From UBA6059 sp965227155 (GTDB taxonomy: Bacteria > Bacteroidota > Bacteroidia > Cytophagales > Cyclobacteriaceae): a stretch of 64,000 bases of DNA. The notes under the pieces were generated by a model. It had not been told where the DNA came from. It made no database searches and was given only the letters and a program-made list of their open reading frames with translations. Both the position numbers and the translations under genes were made by a program. Where the stretch lies: NCBI GenBank assembly GCA_965227155.1, contig OZ245731.1, positions 1,736,001 to 1,800,000 on the forward strand, written 5' to 3'. Every line of letters starts with the position of its first letter. Position 1 is the first letter of the stretch. Positions 50,733-58,951 of this stretch are shown here, piece after piece.

Positions 50733-53102
50733 TCAATACTGAATTGCAAAAGGTATGCGTAAAGAAATCACAATATTTCTGCCTTGCTCTGGTAGATTGA
50801 GTAATCTGTATCGACTTAAATGATTGAAATACCGTGTATCCATGAGGTTTTGTACAGACAGATTGAGCACAGCTGCCAGACCATTTATATTAAACTCGGC
50901 GCTGGCATTTAGGCCAAACAGTTGGTAGCCGGGTGTTTTAAACTCATTTCTGTCCACACGATTCTGATCCGCAACCCATCTGTGATTGATGCCAAAGGCA
51001 AGGTTACTGACCCAATTTGCTTGTGTATTGAACTCATAGTCAATTTCTGAAAGCACAGATGCGGGCGGTGTAAAAGGCAAGGGCAGCCGCGTATCAAAGT
51101 TGTAGTTGTAGACATATTCAAACGCCGTACGTATGTGAAGTGGTTCAACGGGGTGATACTCTACCGAAAATTCACCCCCGGCAAAAAAGGCATCGTGTTG
51201 GCGGTACTGGAATACCTGCCCACCCTCAGGAAAAGCATCATCATCCAGGCTGGACGAAAACCTGGAAGTCGGTGCCAGGTAAATAAAATCACTAAACCAC
51301 GAGACAAAAGGGCTAGCCATCAGGCTAAAATTCGATTTTTGGATGCTAAGACTCATATCTGCCTGCACACCACGTTCTGAGGTTAGGGTGCTATCACCAA
51401 ACTCATGTCGGAAAGTACCATGATGGATGCCGTTCATGGAAAGCTCTGCGGCGGTAGGTACTTTGAAGCTGGTACCTAGATTCCACTTGAGATTGAGTGT
51501 CCTGTTTGGATAATAGCTCGCACCAACAGCTCCTGAAAAATTATTGAAATCGGCATTGATATCACCATTGCGCTGGTAATATCTGGTTATGGTAGTCTCA
51601 TTGCTATAAATGGGTTCCTCGTAACTGTCAATTTGCCTGTTGGCAAAATCATAACGGGCTCCAGCTGTTATGTTAAGCTCGTTGCTGAGACTGATTTCTT
51701 CAAACAAAAACACTCCGGCTGAGGAGGTGGTAAAGGTTGGCAACAGAAACTCAAACCCTGCACGGTCGTTTTGTTGTATTTGCCCCTGAAAACCAACGAT
51801 CCTGGACCGACTTTCGGATTTTTTGATGTAGTAGCGTGCATTGACGCTGTAGGTCTGCAGTTTTAACGCATGTGCCAGCGTACCTTCCGGCCTTGGTCCT
51901 TTACCATGCGCATGCGGCAAAGATCGCTCTTCTCTATCGTTGTTCTGATAACCGATATCCAGCTCCAGCCAGTTATTGGCTATCAGCACATTCGTATTGG
52001 AGATAATTTTAAAATGGTTGATGATCTGCTTGGGTAGCTGAATGTCTCTGCTGTCACCATCAGGAGTAAGCTGGTAGGACCTTGGAATACCAATTGCCCC
52101 TACAAAAAAGCCGGCCTGCTGGTGAAAGTTGCTAACTGTCAGGGTCGTATAACCCCAGTTCTTCTTAATACCGACCATCCCGCTGAAGTTGCGCTCACGG
52201 CCGGCAGTATTTTTAAGCTGCTGATCAAATAGATTGAGCTGGAAATTGTTGTAAGTGAAACTATTGGCAGGAACCCGATAATCTCCAAAGTCCTGTGTGC
52301 TAAACCTAAATCGATATACTTTGTGATTGTGATTGCCTTCCAGCATCGTAGAGGTAGCTATGGATTGGTTATTGGTACGATATACCGACTGAAAGGAACC
52401 ATTGTGCTCATTGAGCGAAGGGAGCTTGGCAGGAAATACATTGAGCACACCACCAAGGCCGTCCGAGCCGTACATTAAAGAGCCGGGCCCTTTGATAACC
52501 TCTACCCTGCCAGGATCAAACATATCCAATTCCAACCCATGATCGGTACCCCACTGCTGGCCTTCCTGCTTTACACCGCGATCATTGACTATCACCCGGT
52601 TGAAGCTCATACCCCGAATTACCGGTTTTGAAATACCAACACCAGTTTTGATGGCACTTACGCCAGGCAACCTTTCCAGCGTATTGACCAGGGTACCATC
52701 ACTGTTTTTATTCATGAACTCCATGTCCACTACTTCCATAGCCAGTGTATGTTCTTTTGGCCCGGTCTTGTAGTGGTTGGATTCAATGATCACCTCGCTG
52801 AGCTCAAGTGATGTGGGTTCAAGGGTAACAATGATAGGCTTGCCACCATTGACCTTTACCTCAAGCGTTTTAGCCTGATATCCAATATAGCTTACATGTA
52901 GATGATAGGTGGCAGTTTTTAATCCCCTAAACTGAAACTTTCCTTCCAGATCAGTAGTGATGCCATCTTCCGTTTCATGGATAATAACGGATGCACCTAC
53001 CAATGCTTCACCGGATTGGTCTACCACTTTTCCTACCAGGCTTCCCTGGGCGTAGGTGTTTAAAATGGAAAAAAAGCAAAGAAACGTAAATAAGTAGCGC
53101 AT
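50733..53102 (-). CDS. TonB-dependent receptor, ZnuD-like (candidate zinc receptor)
   Basis: A 789-aa receptor. The signal peptide ends at NTYAQ and a carboxypeptidase-regulatory-like domain follows (to about residue 100). The plug has KPVIRGMSFNRVIVNDRGVK, GTDHGLELDMFDPGRVEVIKGP and LMYGSDGLGG. Loop His motifs are LPHAHGKGPRPEG and NGIHHGTFRHEFGD. The plug pattern resembles ZnuD zinc receptors. The ATG at 53102 overlaps the stop of the Zur-like gene (TGATG), so regulator and receptor share a transcript. Zinc specificity is strongly suggested by context but not proven. Confidence 0.88.
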   Translation of the reverse strand: MRYLFTFLCFFSILNTYAQGSLVGKVVDQSGEALVGASVIIHETEDGITTDLEGKFQFRGLKTATYHLHVSYIGYQAKTLEVKVNGGKPIIVTLEPTSLELSEVIIESNHYKTGPKEHTLAMEVVDMEFMNKNSDGTLVNTLERLPGVSAIKTGVGISKPVIRGMSFNRVIVNDRGVKQEGQQWGTDHGLELDMFDPGRVEVIKGPGSLMYGSDGLGGVLNVFPAKLPSLNEHNGSFQSVYRTNNQSIATSTMLEGNHNHKVYRFRFSTQDFGDYRVPANSFTYNNFQLNLFDQQLKNTAGRERNFSGMVGIKKNWGYTTLTVSNFHQQAGFFVGAIGIPRSYQLTPDGDSRDIQLPKQIINHFKIISNTNVLIANNWLELDIGYQNNDREERSLPHAHGKGPRPEGTLAHALKLQTYSVNARYYIKKSESRSRIVGFQGQIQQNDRAGFEFLLPTFTTSSAGVFLFEEISLSNELNITAGARYDFANRQIDSYEEPIYSNETTITRYYQRNGDINADFNNFSGAVGASYYPNRTLNLKWNLGTSFKVPTAAELSMNGIHHGTFRHEFGDSTLTSERGVQADMSLSIQKSNFSLMASPFVSWFSDFIYLAPTSRFSSSLDDDAFPEGGQVFQYRQHDAFFAGGEFSVEYHPVEPLHIRTAFEYVYNYNFDTRLPLPFTPPASVLSEIDYEFNTQANWVSNLAFGINHRWVADQNRVDRNEFKTPGYQLFGLNASAEFNINGLAAVLNLSVQNLMDTRYFNHLSRYRLLNLPEQGRNIVISLRIPFAIQY

Positions 53103-53518
53103 CAATCCTGATGACAATCTTTACAAATTCCTTTGAGCATCAGGTTGACCTCATGGACAATATAATCAGGCACCTGCACATCCGGCACATGAGTATTGAT
53201 GCATTTGGTCTGTTGACATGATTCACAATAAAAGTGAATATGGTTATGATGATGGTCCTCCACATCGCAGGTATCATAGCAGAGTCCATAATTAACCGTG
53301 CCGGTATCGCTGGGTATGGGATGCACCACCCCATTTTCAGTGAATGATTTCAGTGTTCGATAAATCGTCACCCTATCGTAATGCTTCAATTGGTTTTCAA
53401 GATCCTTTTGGGTTACGGCCGCCTCAGCCCTGGTAAAATACTCCAGGATGTCCATACGGCAATCCGTTACCTGGAGTTTATGGTTTTTCAGAATCTTTTT
53501 GAGTTGACTGTACTGCAT
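53102..53518 (-). CDS. zur: Fur-family regulator, Zur-like
   Basis: A 138-aa Fur-family repressor. An N-terminal winged helix (VTIYRTLKSFTENGVV, residues about 50-65) precedes a dimer domain with a His cluster (DHHHNHIHF, 88-96) and structural zinc cysteines C98/C101 and C132/C135. The ATG at 53518 is used; the frame extends to a TTG nine bases earlier. It lies in the zinc cluster, 21 bp downstream of operator 4, which implies autoregulation. Zur identity is inferred from the genes it sits with; other Fur types (Fur, PerR) are less likely. Confidence 0.87.
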   Translation of the reverse strand: MQYSQLKKILKNHKLQVTDCRMDILEYFTRAEAAVTQKDLENQLKHYDRVTIYRTLKSFTENGVVHPIPSDTGTVNYGLCYDTCDVEDHHHNHIHFYCESCQQTKCINTHVPDVQVPDYIVHEVNLMLKGICKDCHQD

Positions 53519-53539
53519 ATACTGCAAAGTTAATGAATG

Positions 53540-53554
53540 TGCAATGATGTTGCA
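53540..53554. promoter_or_regulatory. Zur-like operator 4
   Basis: TGCAATGATGTTGCA, one mismatch from a perfect palindrome, 21 bp upstream of the Zur-like start. A TAACTTTG -7-like box follows at 53525-53532 on the minus strand, so the site would sit inside the promoter and the transcript would be almost leaderless. Confidence 0.72.
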
Positions 53555-53623
53555 TTAGGAATTGGCAATAGGTTTACCTTTTTTCAATAGCTTTACTTTA
53601 TCCCAAAAGGTACTGCTATTGCA

Positions 53624-54292
53624 ATGAAAGAAAAGAAGAAGCCCTCTACGGGTAGCCAAATAGACTGGCCTAACCAAATAATGAACTTTTTTGGCGTAGT
53701 GATTGGCGTATTATTCGCATTCTCCCTCAATCACTGGAATGAATCCAGAAAGAGTGAGAGGCAAACGGCCATCGCATTGGAAAATATCAAAAAGGAAATC
53801 CATAATAATCTGGAAAACCTCAATAGCAACCTTCCCAGCAACATGCAGCAAAAGGATTTTCTTACTTTATTTTTAGATAATGTGAATGATGACCTTGAGC
53901 CACTTATTCAAGATGAGGACAGCTTACGTTCAATTTTTGGTGAATTTGAGGCTTTTTATGTTTACACCCCTACAAGTTTTAATGCCAAGTTAGAGTTTGA
54001 GCTTTACGCGCTTTCATCTGTCGCCTGGGAAACAGCTGTACAATCTCAATTATTAACAGAGCTGGATTATGAGCTGGCTTATGTAATACAGGAACATTAT
54101 AGTGTACAGGAAAAGCTGACACTGATTGATGATGCCATCATCGAAGAAGTCCGAAAATTGGATAACTCAAGGGCCGCTATGGAACGAATACGCACTGCTT
54201 TAAGAATAGGCAATGATATAGCCGAAACGCTGATTGATCGTACCACACCAGATGTCCAGAAACAGCTGGATGATTATTTAAGTGGTCTCTAA
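53624..54292 (+). CDS. DUF6090-like protein with single membrane anchor
   Basis: A 222-aa protein. A basic N-terminus is followed by one membrane helix (residues about 20-38, FFGVVIGVLFAFSLNHWNE), then an extracytoplasmic helical domain starting with ERQTAIALENIKKEIHNNLENL. This opening is what I recall for DUF6090, a Bacteroidota family of unknown function. It is divergent from the zinc unit, but its own upstream region holds no Zur-like site. Confidence 0.75.
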   Translation: MKEKKKPSTGSQIDWPNQIMNFFGVVIGVLFAFSLNHWNESRKSERQTAIALENIKKEIHNNLENLNSNLPSNMQQKDFLTLFLDNVNDDLEPLIQDEDSLRSIFGEFEAFYVYTPTSFNAKLEFELYALSSVAWETAVQSQLLTELDYELAYVIQEHYSVQEKLTLIDDAIIEEVRKLDNSRAAMERIRTALRIGNDIAETLIDRTTPDVQKQLDDYLSGL

Positions 54293-54345
54293 ATCTCCGC
54301 ATGCAAGATTTAAATTTGACAACAACATTCCTCAATATCTACACT

Positions 54346-56865
54346 ATGAAAAAATTTATACCAGTGCTTCTAAGCATAGTAGTTTTAGGGCACTCGCTAC
54401 AGGCTCAATTACAAAGTCCCGATGAATTTCTGGGCTATGCTCTGGGTGATCAATTCACCCGTCACCATCAGGTGATGGATTATTACAGGCATGTCGCTAG
54501 CGAAGTTCCCTATGTCAGGTTTATCGAATATGGCAAAACCTATGAGCAGCGAGAACTTACACTTTTGTTTATTTCCTCTCCTGAGAATATGGAAAAGCTG
54601 GAAACCATCCGAACCGATAATCTCAAACGGGCTGGCATCTTGGAGGGGACGCCTGAGCTGAACATTCCCATCATTTGGTTGAGCTATAATGTGCATGGCA
54701 ATGAATCCGTATCCACTGAAGCAGGTATGGCGACTACCTATGAGTTATTGACCAATAGAAAGGAATGGCTCGAAGAAGCTGTGGTGGTCATTGACCCCTG
54801 CATCAACCCTGACGGGCGTGAGCGCTATGTGAATTTCTACTGGCAATATGGCAATCAGCCTTATGATCCAGATCCGCAGGCTTTGGAGCTTAATGAACCC
54901 TGGCCAAGAGGGAGGGCCAACCATTATCTGTTTGACCTAAACCGCGATTGGGCATGGCAGAGCCAAATCGAATCGCAGCACAGAATTAAGCAATACAACC
55001 AATGGCTGCCACAAATCCATGTGGACTTTCACGAGCAGGGTGTAAACAGCCCCTATTATTTTGCACCTGCAGCTAAGCCCTATCACGAGCTGATTTCTCC
55101 ATGGCAAAGAGAATTTCAGGTAGCCCTTGGTAAAAACCACGCCAAATATTTCGATCAGGAAAACTGGTTTTACTTTACCAAACAGCGATTCGACCTGCTC
55201 TATCCGAGCTATGGCGATACCTATCCCACTTACAATGGTGCTATAGGCATGACCTACGAACAAGGCGGTTCTGGAAGAGCCGGTCTGGGCGTTATCACAC
55301 AGGAAGGTGACACATTAACATTAAAAGACCGCATCGCTCACCATTATACTACCGGCATTTCTACAGTAGAGATGGGTGTAAAAGCCAAAGATAATTTGCT
55401 CAATGAATTTGAGACATTTTTCAAAACAGGCACAGATAACCCATCGGGCAGATACAAAGCCTTCATTCTCAAAACGAGCAGGGATGAAGACAAGCGCAAA
55501 GACCTTATGACCTGGCTGGATGCACAGGGTATCACATACAGCACTGCTGAAGCAGGCAAAAAGTTATCGGGTTTCCGATACAGCAATGGACAACAAGAAA
55601 GCTTTACTACTGAAAACAATGACCTGCTGATTTCAACCAAACAGCCAAAGTCTGTTTTGGCCCAGGTATTTTTCGAACCCAAAACAGCGCTGGAGGATTC
55701 TCTAACTTACGATATTACTGCCTGGTCTTTGCCCTATGCTTATGGCATTGACGCCTATGCATTACAAAATGCACTGGATGGTGGCGGCCAACCAGAAGCA
55801 GGTGCCTTTGTCGCAAATGAATCTCCTGAAGATACCTATGCTTTTTTATTGCCCTGGAATAACCTGAAAGATGCCCGTTTACTGGCCGACCTTTTGAAAA
55901 ATGAGATCAAGGTAAGGTTCAGTGAAGAGCCCTTCACCTACGGAGGTACTGCATTTGAACGCGGTACGCTTGTTATAGCGGAGCGAGACAATGAGTATGT
56001 CGCAGATTTTGAAGCTAAGGTGGTTGAGCTGGCTAATCAGCATGAGCGTACCCTTTATCCGGTAGCCACAGGATTTGCAGATAATGGCCCGGACCTTGGT
56101 TCGAGCGATATTGTTTACCTGGAAAAACCAAGCATAGCGTTGATGTTTGGTGAAGGCACCTACTCGCTAGATGCTGGTGCGACGTGGCATTTTTTCGAGC
56201 AACAGTTAGGATATCCTGTCACCCTGCTCGGGCTAGACTATTTCAATCAGGTTGACCTGACACCATATGATGTGCTGGTGATGCAATCGGGAAGCTACAG
56301 TAACCTGGGCAGTAACGATTTGGGAAAAATTAAAGACTGGGTAAGAAATGGTGGCAAGCTCATAGCTGTACAAAATGCACTGGAGGTGCTGCACGAAAAT
56401 GAAATAGGCAGTCTTAGCCAATACAACTCTGATGAGGAAAAATCCAAATTTGAATCGCTGGATAAAAAGAAAAAAGAAGATCGGGAAACGCTGGCTTATG
56501 CCAATAGAGCACGCGCTTACATTCAGGGTGAAGTGCCGGGTGCGATATTCCGAACCACCCTAGACAACACGCACCCACTGGCTTTTGGATACGACAATAC
56601 CTACTTCAGCCTAAAGACCGATAATCTCCGCTATGGCTATCTTGATAGTGGATGGAATGTGGGCATTGTTGATGGGGATGATGATTTGGTTAGTGGCTTT
56701 GCCGGAAAGTTTGTTCGTGATAAAGCCTCGCAATCTCTAGTATTTGGCCATGAGTCTTATGGAGGTGGTGATATCGTGTATATGGTAGACAATCCATTGT
56801 TCCGGGCTTTTTGGTATGATGGAAAACTGCTATTTTGTAATGCATTATTTTTTGTTGGACAATAA
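54346..56865 (+). CDS. M14 family zinc carboxypeptidase with C-terminal GATase1-like domain
   Basis: An 839-aa secreted peptidase. The ATG at 54346 (MKKFIPVLLSIVVLG) gives a signal peptide; an earlier in-frame ATG does not. Zinc ligands H117 and E120 are in NVHGNES and H229 in HVDFHEQG; the catalytic Glu is E305 in MTYEQGGS. From about residue 600 a second domain follows (IALMFGEGTYSLDAGATW, YDVLVMQSGSY, GGKLIAVQNALEVL) that looks like a degenerate class-I glutamine-amidotransferase fold. It probably trims peptides outside the cell. Confidence 0.9.
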   Translation: MKKFIPVLLSIVVLGHSLQAQLQSPDEFLGYALGDQFTRHHQVMDYYRHVASEVPYVRFIEYGKTYEQRELTLLFISSPENMEKLETIRTDNLKRAGILEGTPELNIPIIWLSYNVHGNESVSTEAGMATTYELLTNRKEWLEEAVVVIDPCINPDGRERYVNFYWQYGNQPYDPDPQALELNEPWPRGRANHYLFDLNRDWAWQSQIESQHRIKQYNQWLPQIHVDFHEQGVNSPYYFAPAAKPYHELISPWQREFQVALGKNHAKYFDQENWFYFTKQRFDLLYPSYGDTYPTYNGAIGMTYEQGGSGRAGLGVITQEGDTLTLKDRIAHHYTTGISTVEMGVKAKDNLLNEFETFFKTGTDNPSGRYKAFILKTSRDEDKRKDLMTWLDAQGITYSTAEAGKKLSGFRYSNGQQESFTTENNDLLISTKQPKSVLAQVFFEPKTALEDSLTYDITAWSLPYAYGIDAYALQNALDGGGQPEAGAFVANESPEDTYAFLLPWNNLKDARLLADLLKNEIKVRFSEEPFTYGGTAFERGTLVIAERDNEYVADFEAKVVELANQHERTLYPVATGFADNGPDLGSSDIVYLEKPSIALMFGEGTYSLDAGATWHFFEQQLGYPVTLLGLDYFNQVDLTPYDVLVMQSGSYSNLGSNDLGKIKDWVRNGGKLIAVQNALEVLHENEIGSLSQYNSDEEKSKFESLDKKKKEDRETLAYANRARAYIQGEVPGAIFRTTLDNTHPLAFGYDNTYFSLKTDNLRYGYLDSGWNVGIVDGDDDLVSGFAGKFVRDKASQSLVFGHESYGGGDIVYMVDNPLFRAFWYDGKLLFCNALFFVGQ

Positions 56866-56882
56866 TTTAAAGAAACGATACT

Positions 56883-57440
56883 ATGAAAAACTTATTCATA
56901 TTTTGCATGATAGCAGGCCTGGTGGCCTGCAGCGAAGTGCCCAAAGATGCTAAAACTGTAAAAGCACAGACTGGTCAGGAAGATGTAGAGGCCAAATTAG
57001 AAGCCATGGGTATAACCCTGGAAGAACCTTCAGCGCCTATGGCCAATTATGTGAATGCCGTGCGCACGGGTAATCTGATTTTCCTTGCCGGCAAGGGGCC
57101 TAAGAAAGCAGATGGCACATACGTTACTGGCAAGGTTGGTCAGGATTTAACCATCGAAGAAGGGTACGAGGCAGCAAAACTTGTCGCCATAGCACAACTC
57201 GCCGTACTGAAAGCAGAACTTGGTGACCTTGATAAAGTGAAGCGTATCGTAAAAGTGCTTGGTATGGTCAATGCCGGCCCTGATTTCACGCAACAGCCGG
57301 CTGTTATTAATGGGTTTTCCGATTTCATGGTGGAAGTATTTGGTGAAAAGGGCAAGCATGCCCGAGCTGCAGTCGGCATGGGTTCATTACCCAGTGGCAT
57401 AGCCGTGGAGATTGAAGCTATTGTAGAAGTAGAAGACTAA
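56883..57440 (+). CDS. RidA-family lipoprotein (extracytoplasmic YjgF-like protein)
   Basis: A 185-aa protein with a lipoprotein signal (lipid Cys 16 in GLVACSEV) followed by a RidA-like domain: FLAGKGPKKADGTYVTGKVG, KAELGDLDKVKRIVKVLGMVN, and HARAAVGMGSLPSGIAVEIEAIV. Most RidA proteins are cytosolic, so the anchor is unusual. This subgroup often lies next to peptidases. It follows the M14 peptidase gene by 17 bp and is likely co-transcribed. Its substrate outside the cytoplasm is unknown. Confidence 0.88.
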   Translation: MKNLFIFCMIAGLVACSEVPKDAKTVKAQTGQEDVEAKLEAMGITLEEPSAPMANYVNAVRTGNLIFLAGKGPKKADGTYVTGKVGQDLTIEEGYEAAKLVAIAQLAVLKAELGDLDKVKRIVKVLGMVNAGPDFTQQPAVINGFSDFMVEVFGEKGKHARAAVGMGSLPSGIAVEIEAIVEVED

Positions 57441-57444
57441 CATT

Positions 57445-57468
57445 ATGGCTTGTGAGGAAACAAGCCAT
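57445..57468 (+). terminator. Hairpin after the RidA lipoprotein gene
   Basis: ATGGCTTGT and ACAAGCCAT form a perfect 9-bp stem with a 6-base loop, 4 bp after the stop. There is no T run, so termination would be weak or assisted. Confidence 0.4.
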
Positions 57469-57518
57469 GGAAAAAGCTCGAAGCAGAAAAGTTAGATCTT
57501 AAAAAAGTTGTACTAACT

Positions 57519-57896
57519 ATGAACCTAATCGGTAATATCATTTGGTTTTTCCTGGGTGGATTTATCGTAGCATTGATTTACTTGTTTGGCAGTATCGTGT
57601 TGATGCTTACGATCATTGGAATTCCTTTTGGTATTCAAACACTTAAGCTGGCCGGTTTTGCCTTAGCTCCATTTGGCAATGATGTAAAAGTCAACGTAAA
57701 TGGAGACAGCTTTTTAAGTCTGTTATTGAATATACTTTGGATTGTATTCGCAGGGCTGGAACTGGCTGTAGTTCATTTGATCCTGGCCCTGCTTTTTGCC
57801 ATCACCATTATTGGCATTCCGCTGGCAGCGCAACACATCAAAATGGCTAAATTGGCTCTTGTACCATTTGGGCGAAGCGTATCAGCTTCGCTCTAG
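57519..57896 (+). CDS. YccF-type inner-membrane protein
   Basis: A 125-aa protein built of two similar YccF units: IIWFFLGGFIVALIYLFGSIVLMLTIIGIPFG and ILWIVFAGLELAVVHLILALLFAITIIGIPLA. Each has a pair of helices ending in TIIGIP, followed by a short soluble piece ending in PFG. The function of the family is unknown. Its last 4 bases overlap the end of the convergent regulator gene. Confidence 0.9.
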   Translation: MNLIGNIIWFFLGGFIVALIYLFGSIVLMLTIIGIPFGIQTLKLAGFALAPFGNDVKVNVNGDSFLSLLLNILWIVFAGLELAVVHLILALLFAITIIGIPLAAQHIKMAKLALVPFGRSVSASL

Positions 57897-58951
57897 TTGC
57901 GCATATTGGTAAGCTTGTCCAGATCCACCAGGGTAATTTGGCTGGCTTTGATCTCAATAAGGCCTTCGTCTTTAAAATCAGAAAGGGTTCTGATTACGGA
58001 TTCCGGTGAAGTCCCCACAATATTGGCCAGATCGTCCCTCGATATGCTGATGCTGAATTTCTCCTCCTGATTTTCGCTGAATTTCTCACGTAAAAACAGT
58101 AATGCCTCTGATACCCTCTTGCGTACTGAGTTGTAGGCCAATTTCAGAATACGCTCCTCTACTTCAGTAAGGTTGTTGGACATCATCTTGATGAATTTGC
58201 CAGCTACATCGCGGTTATTATTCACCAATTTGAAAAAGTCCTGCTTGGGTATCAGGCAGATTTCGGACTCCTCCATTGCCTGTGCTGATTCTGAATAGTT
58301 GGCATCTTCCAGTAATGCCATGTAGCCAATGAAATCGCCGGATTTGTAAAGACCGGTAATATATTCCTTGCCTTCGGAGTTAGTCTTGTATGTTTTGACC
58401 TTACCATTGTTGATAAAGAACAAGCCATGGGGCAGGTTTCCTTCATAAAAGATAACCTCCTTCTTTTTAAACTTTCGGATGGTTCGGTCTGCTGAAAGCT
58501 GATCCAATTCTTTAATGGCTCGGGCTTCATTCAAAAAACTACTGAGGCCGGCCAGGTCCTGTGAATATTCCTTCTTGGTGAACTTATGCTTTTTCAACCT
58601 CAGCTCGATGGCATCCAGCAATTCCACATCATCAAATGGTTTGGTGATGTAATCATCGGCACCCATGCTCATCCCTTTTCGGAAATCATCCTTTTCGGTC
58701 TTGGCTGTAAGGAAAACAAACGGAATATTCGATGTTTGAGGAAGCTTACTCAATACGCGCAAAACGCCATAGCCATCTAACTCCGGCATCATAATATCGC
58801 ACACGATCAGATCCGGCAAATGCTTCTTGGCCATTTCTATGCCAACCTTACCATTTTGTGCAGTAAAAACCTCGTAGTTGGATAGTTCTAATATCTCTGC
58901 GGTATTCTCCCGCATGTCGTCATTATCCTCAATCAGTAGAATTCTGGTCAT
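57893..58951 (-). CDS. Response regulator fused to a Crp/Fnr-type transcription factor
   Basis: A 352-aa protein. The receiver domain covers 1-120, with D52 in LIVCDIMMP and the Lys of ITKPFDD. A cyclic-nucleotide-binding-like beta-roll (about 150-270; VIFYEGNLPHGLFFINNGKVKTY) is followed by a Crp/Fnr helix-turn-helix (about 295-350; SRDDLANIVGTSPESVIRTL, with the E..xxR spacing of FNR). No extra cysteines for an FeS cluster are seen. Phosphorylation probably sets its DNA binding. It overlaps the upstream kinase gene by 23 bp and is the output of the four-gene relay. The fusion resembles FixJ and FixK in one chain. Confidence 0.92.
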   Translation of the reverse strand: MTRILLIEDNDDMRENTAEILELSNYEVFTAQNGKVGIEMAKKHLPDLIVCDIMMPELDGYGVLRVLSKLPQTSNIPFVFLTAKTEKDDFRKGMSMGADDYITKPFDDVELLDAIELRLKKHKFTKKEYSQDLAGLSSFLNEARAIKELDQLSADRTIRKFKKKEVIFYEGNLPHGLFFINNGKVKTYKTNSEGKEYITGLYKSGDFIGYMALLEDANYSESAQAMEESEICLIPKQDFFKLVNNNRDVAGKFIKMMSNNLTEVEERILKLAYNSVRKRVSEALLFLREKFSENQEEKFSISISRDDLANIVGTSPESVIRTLSDFKDEGLIEIKASQITLVDLDKLTNMRN

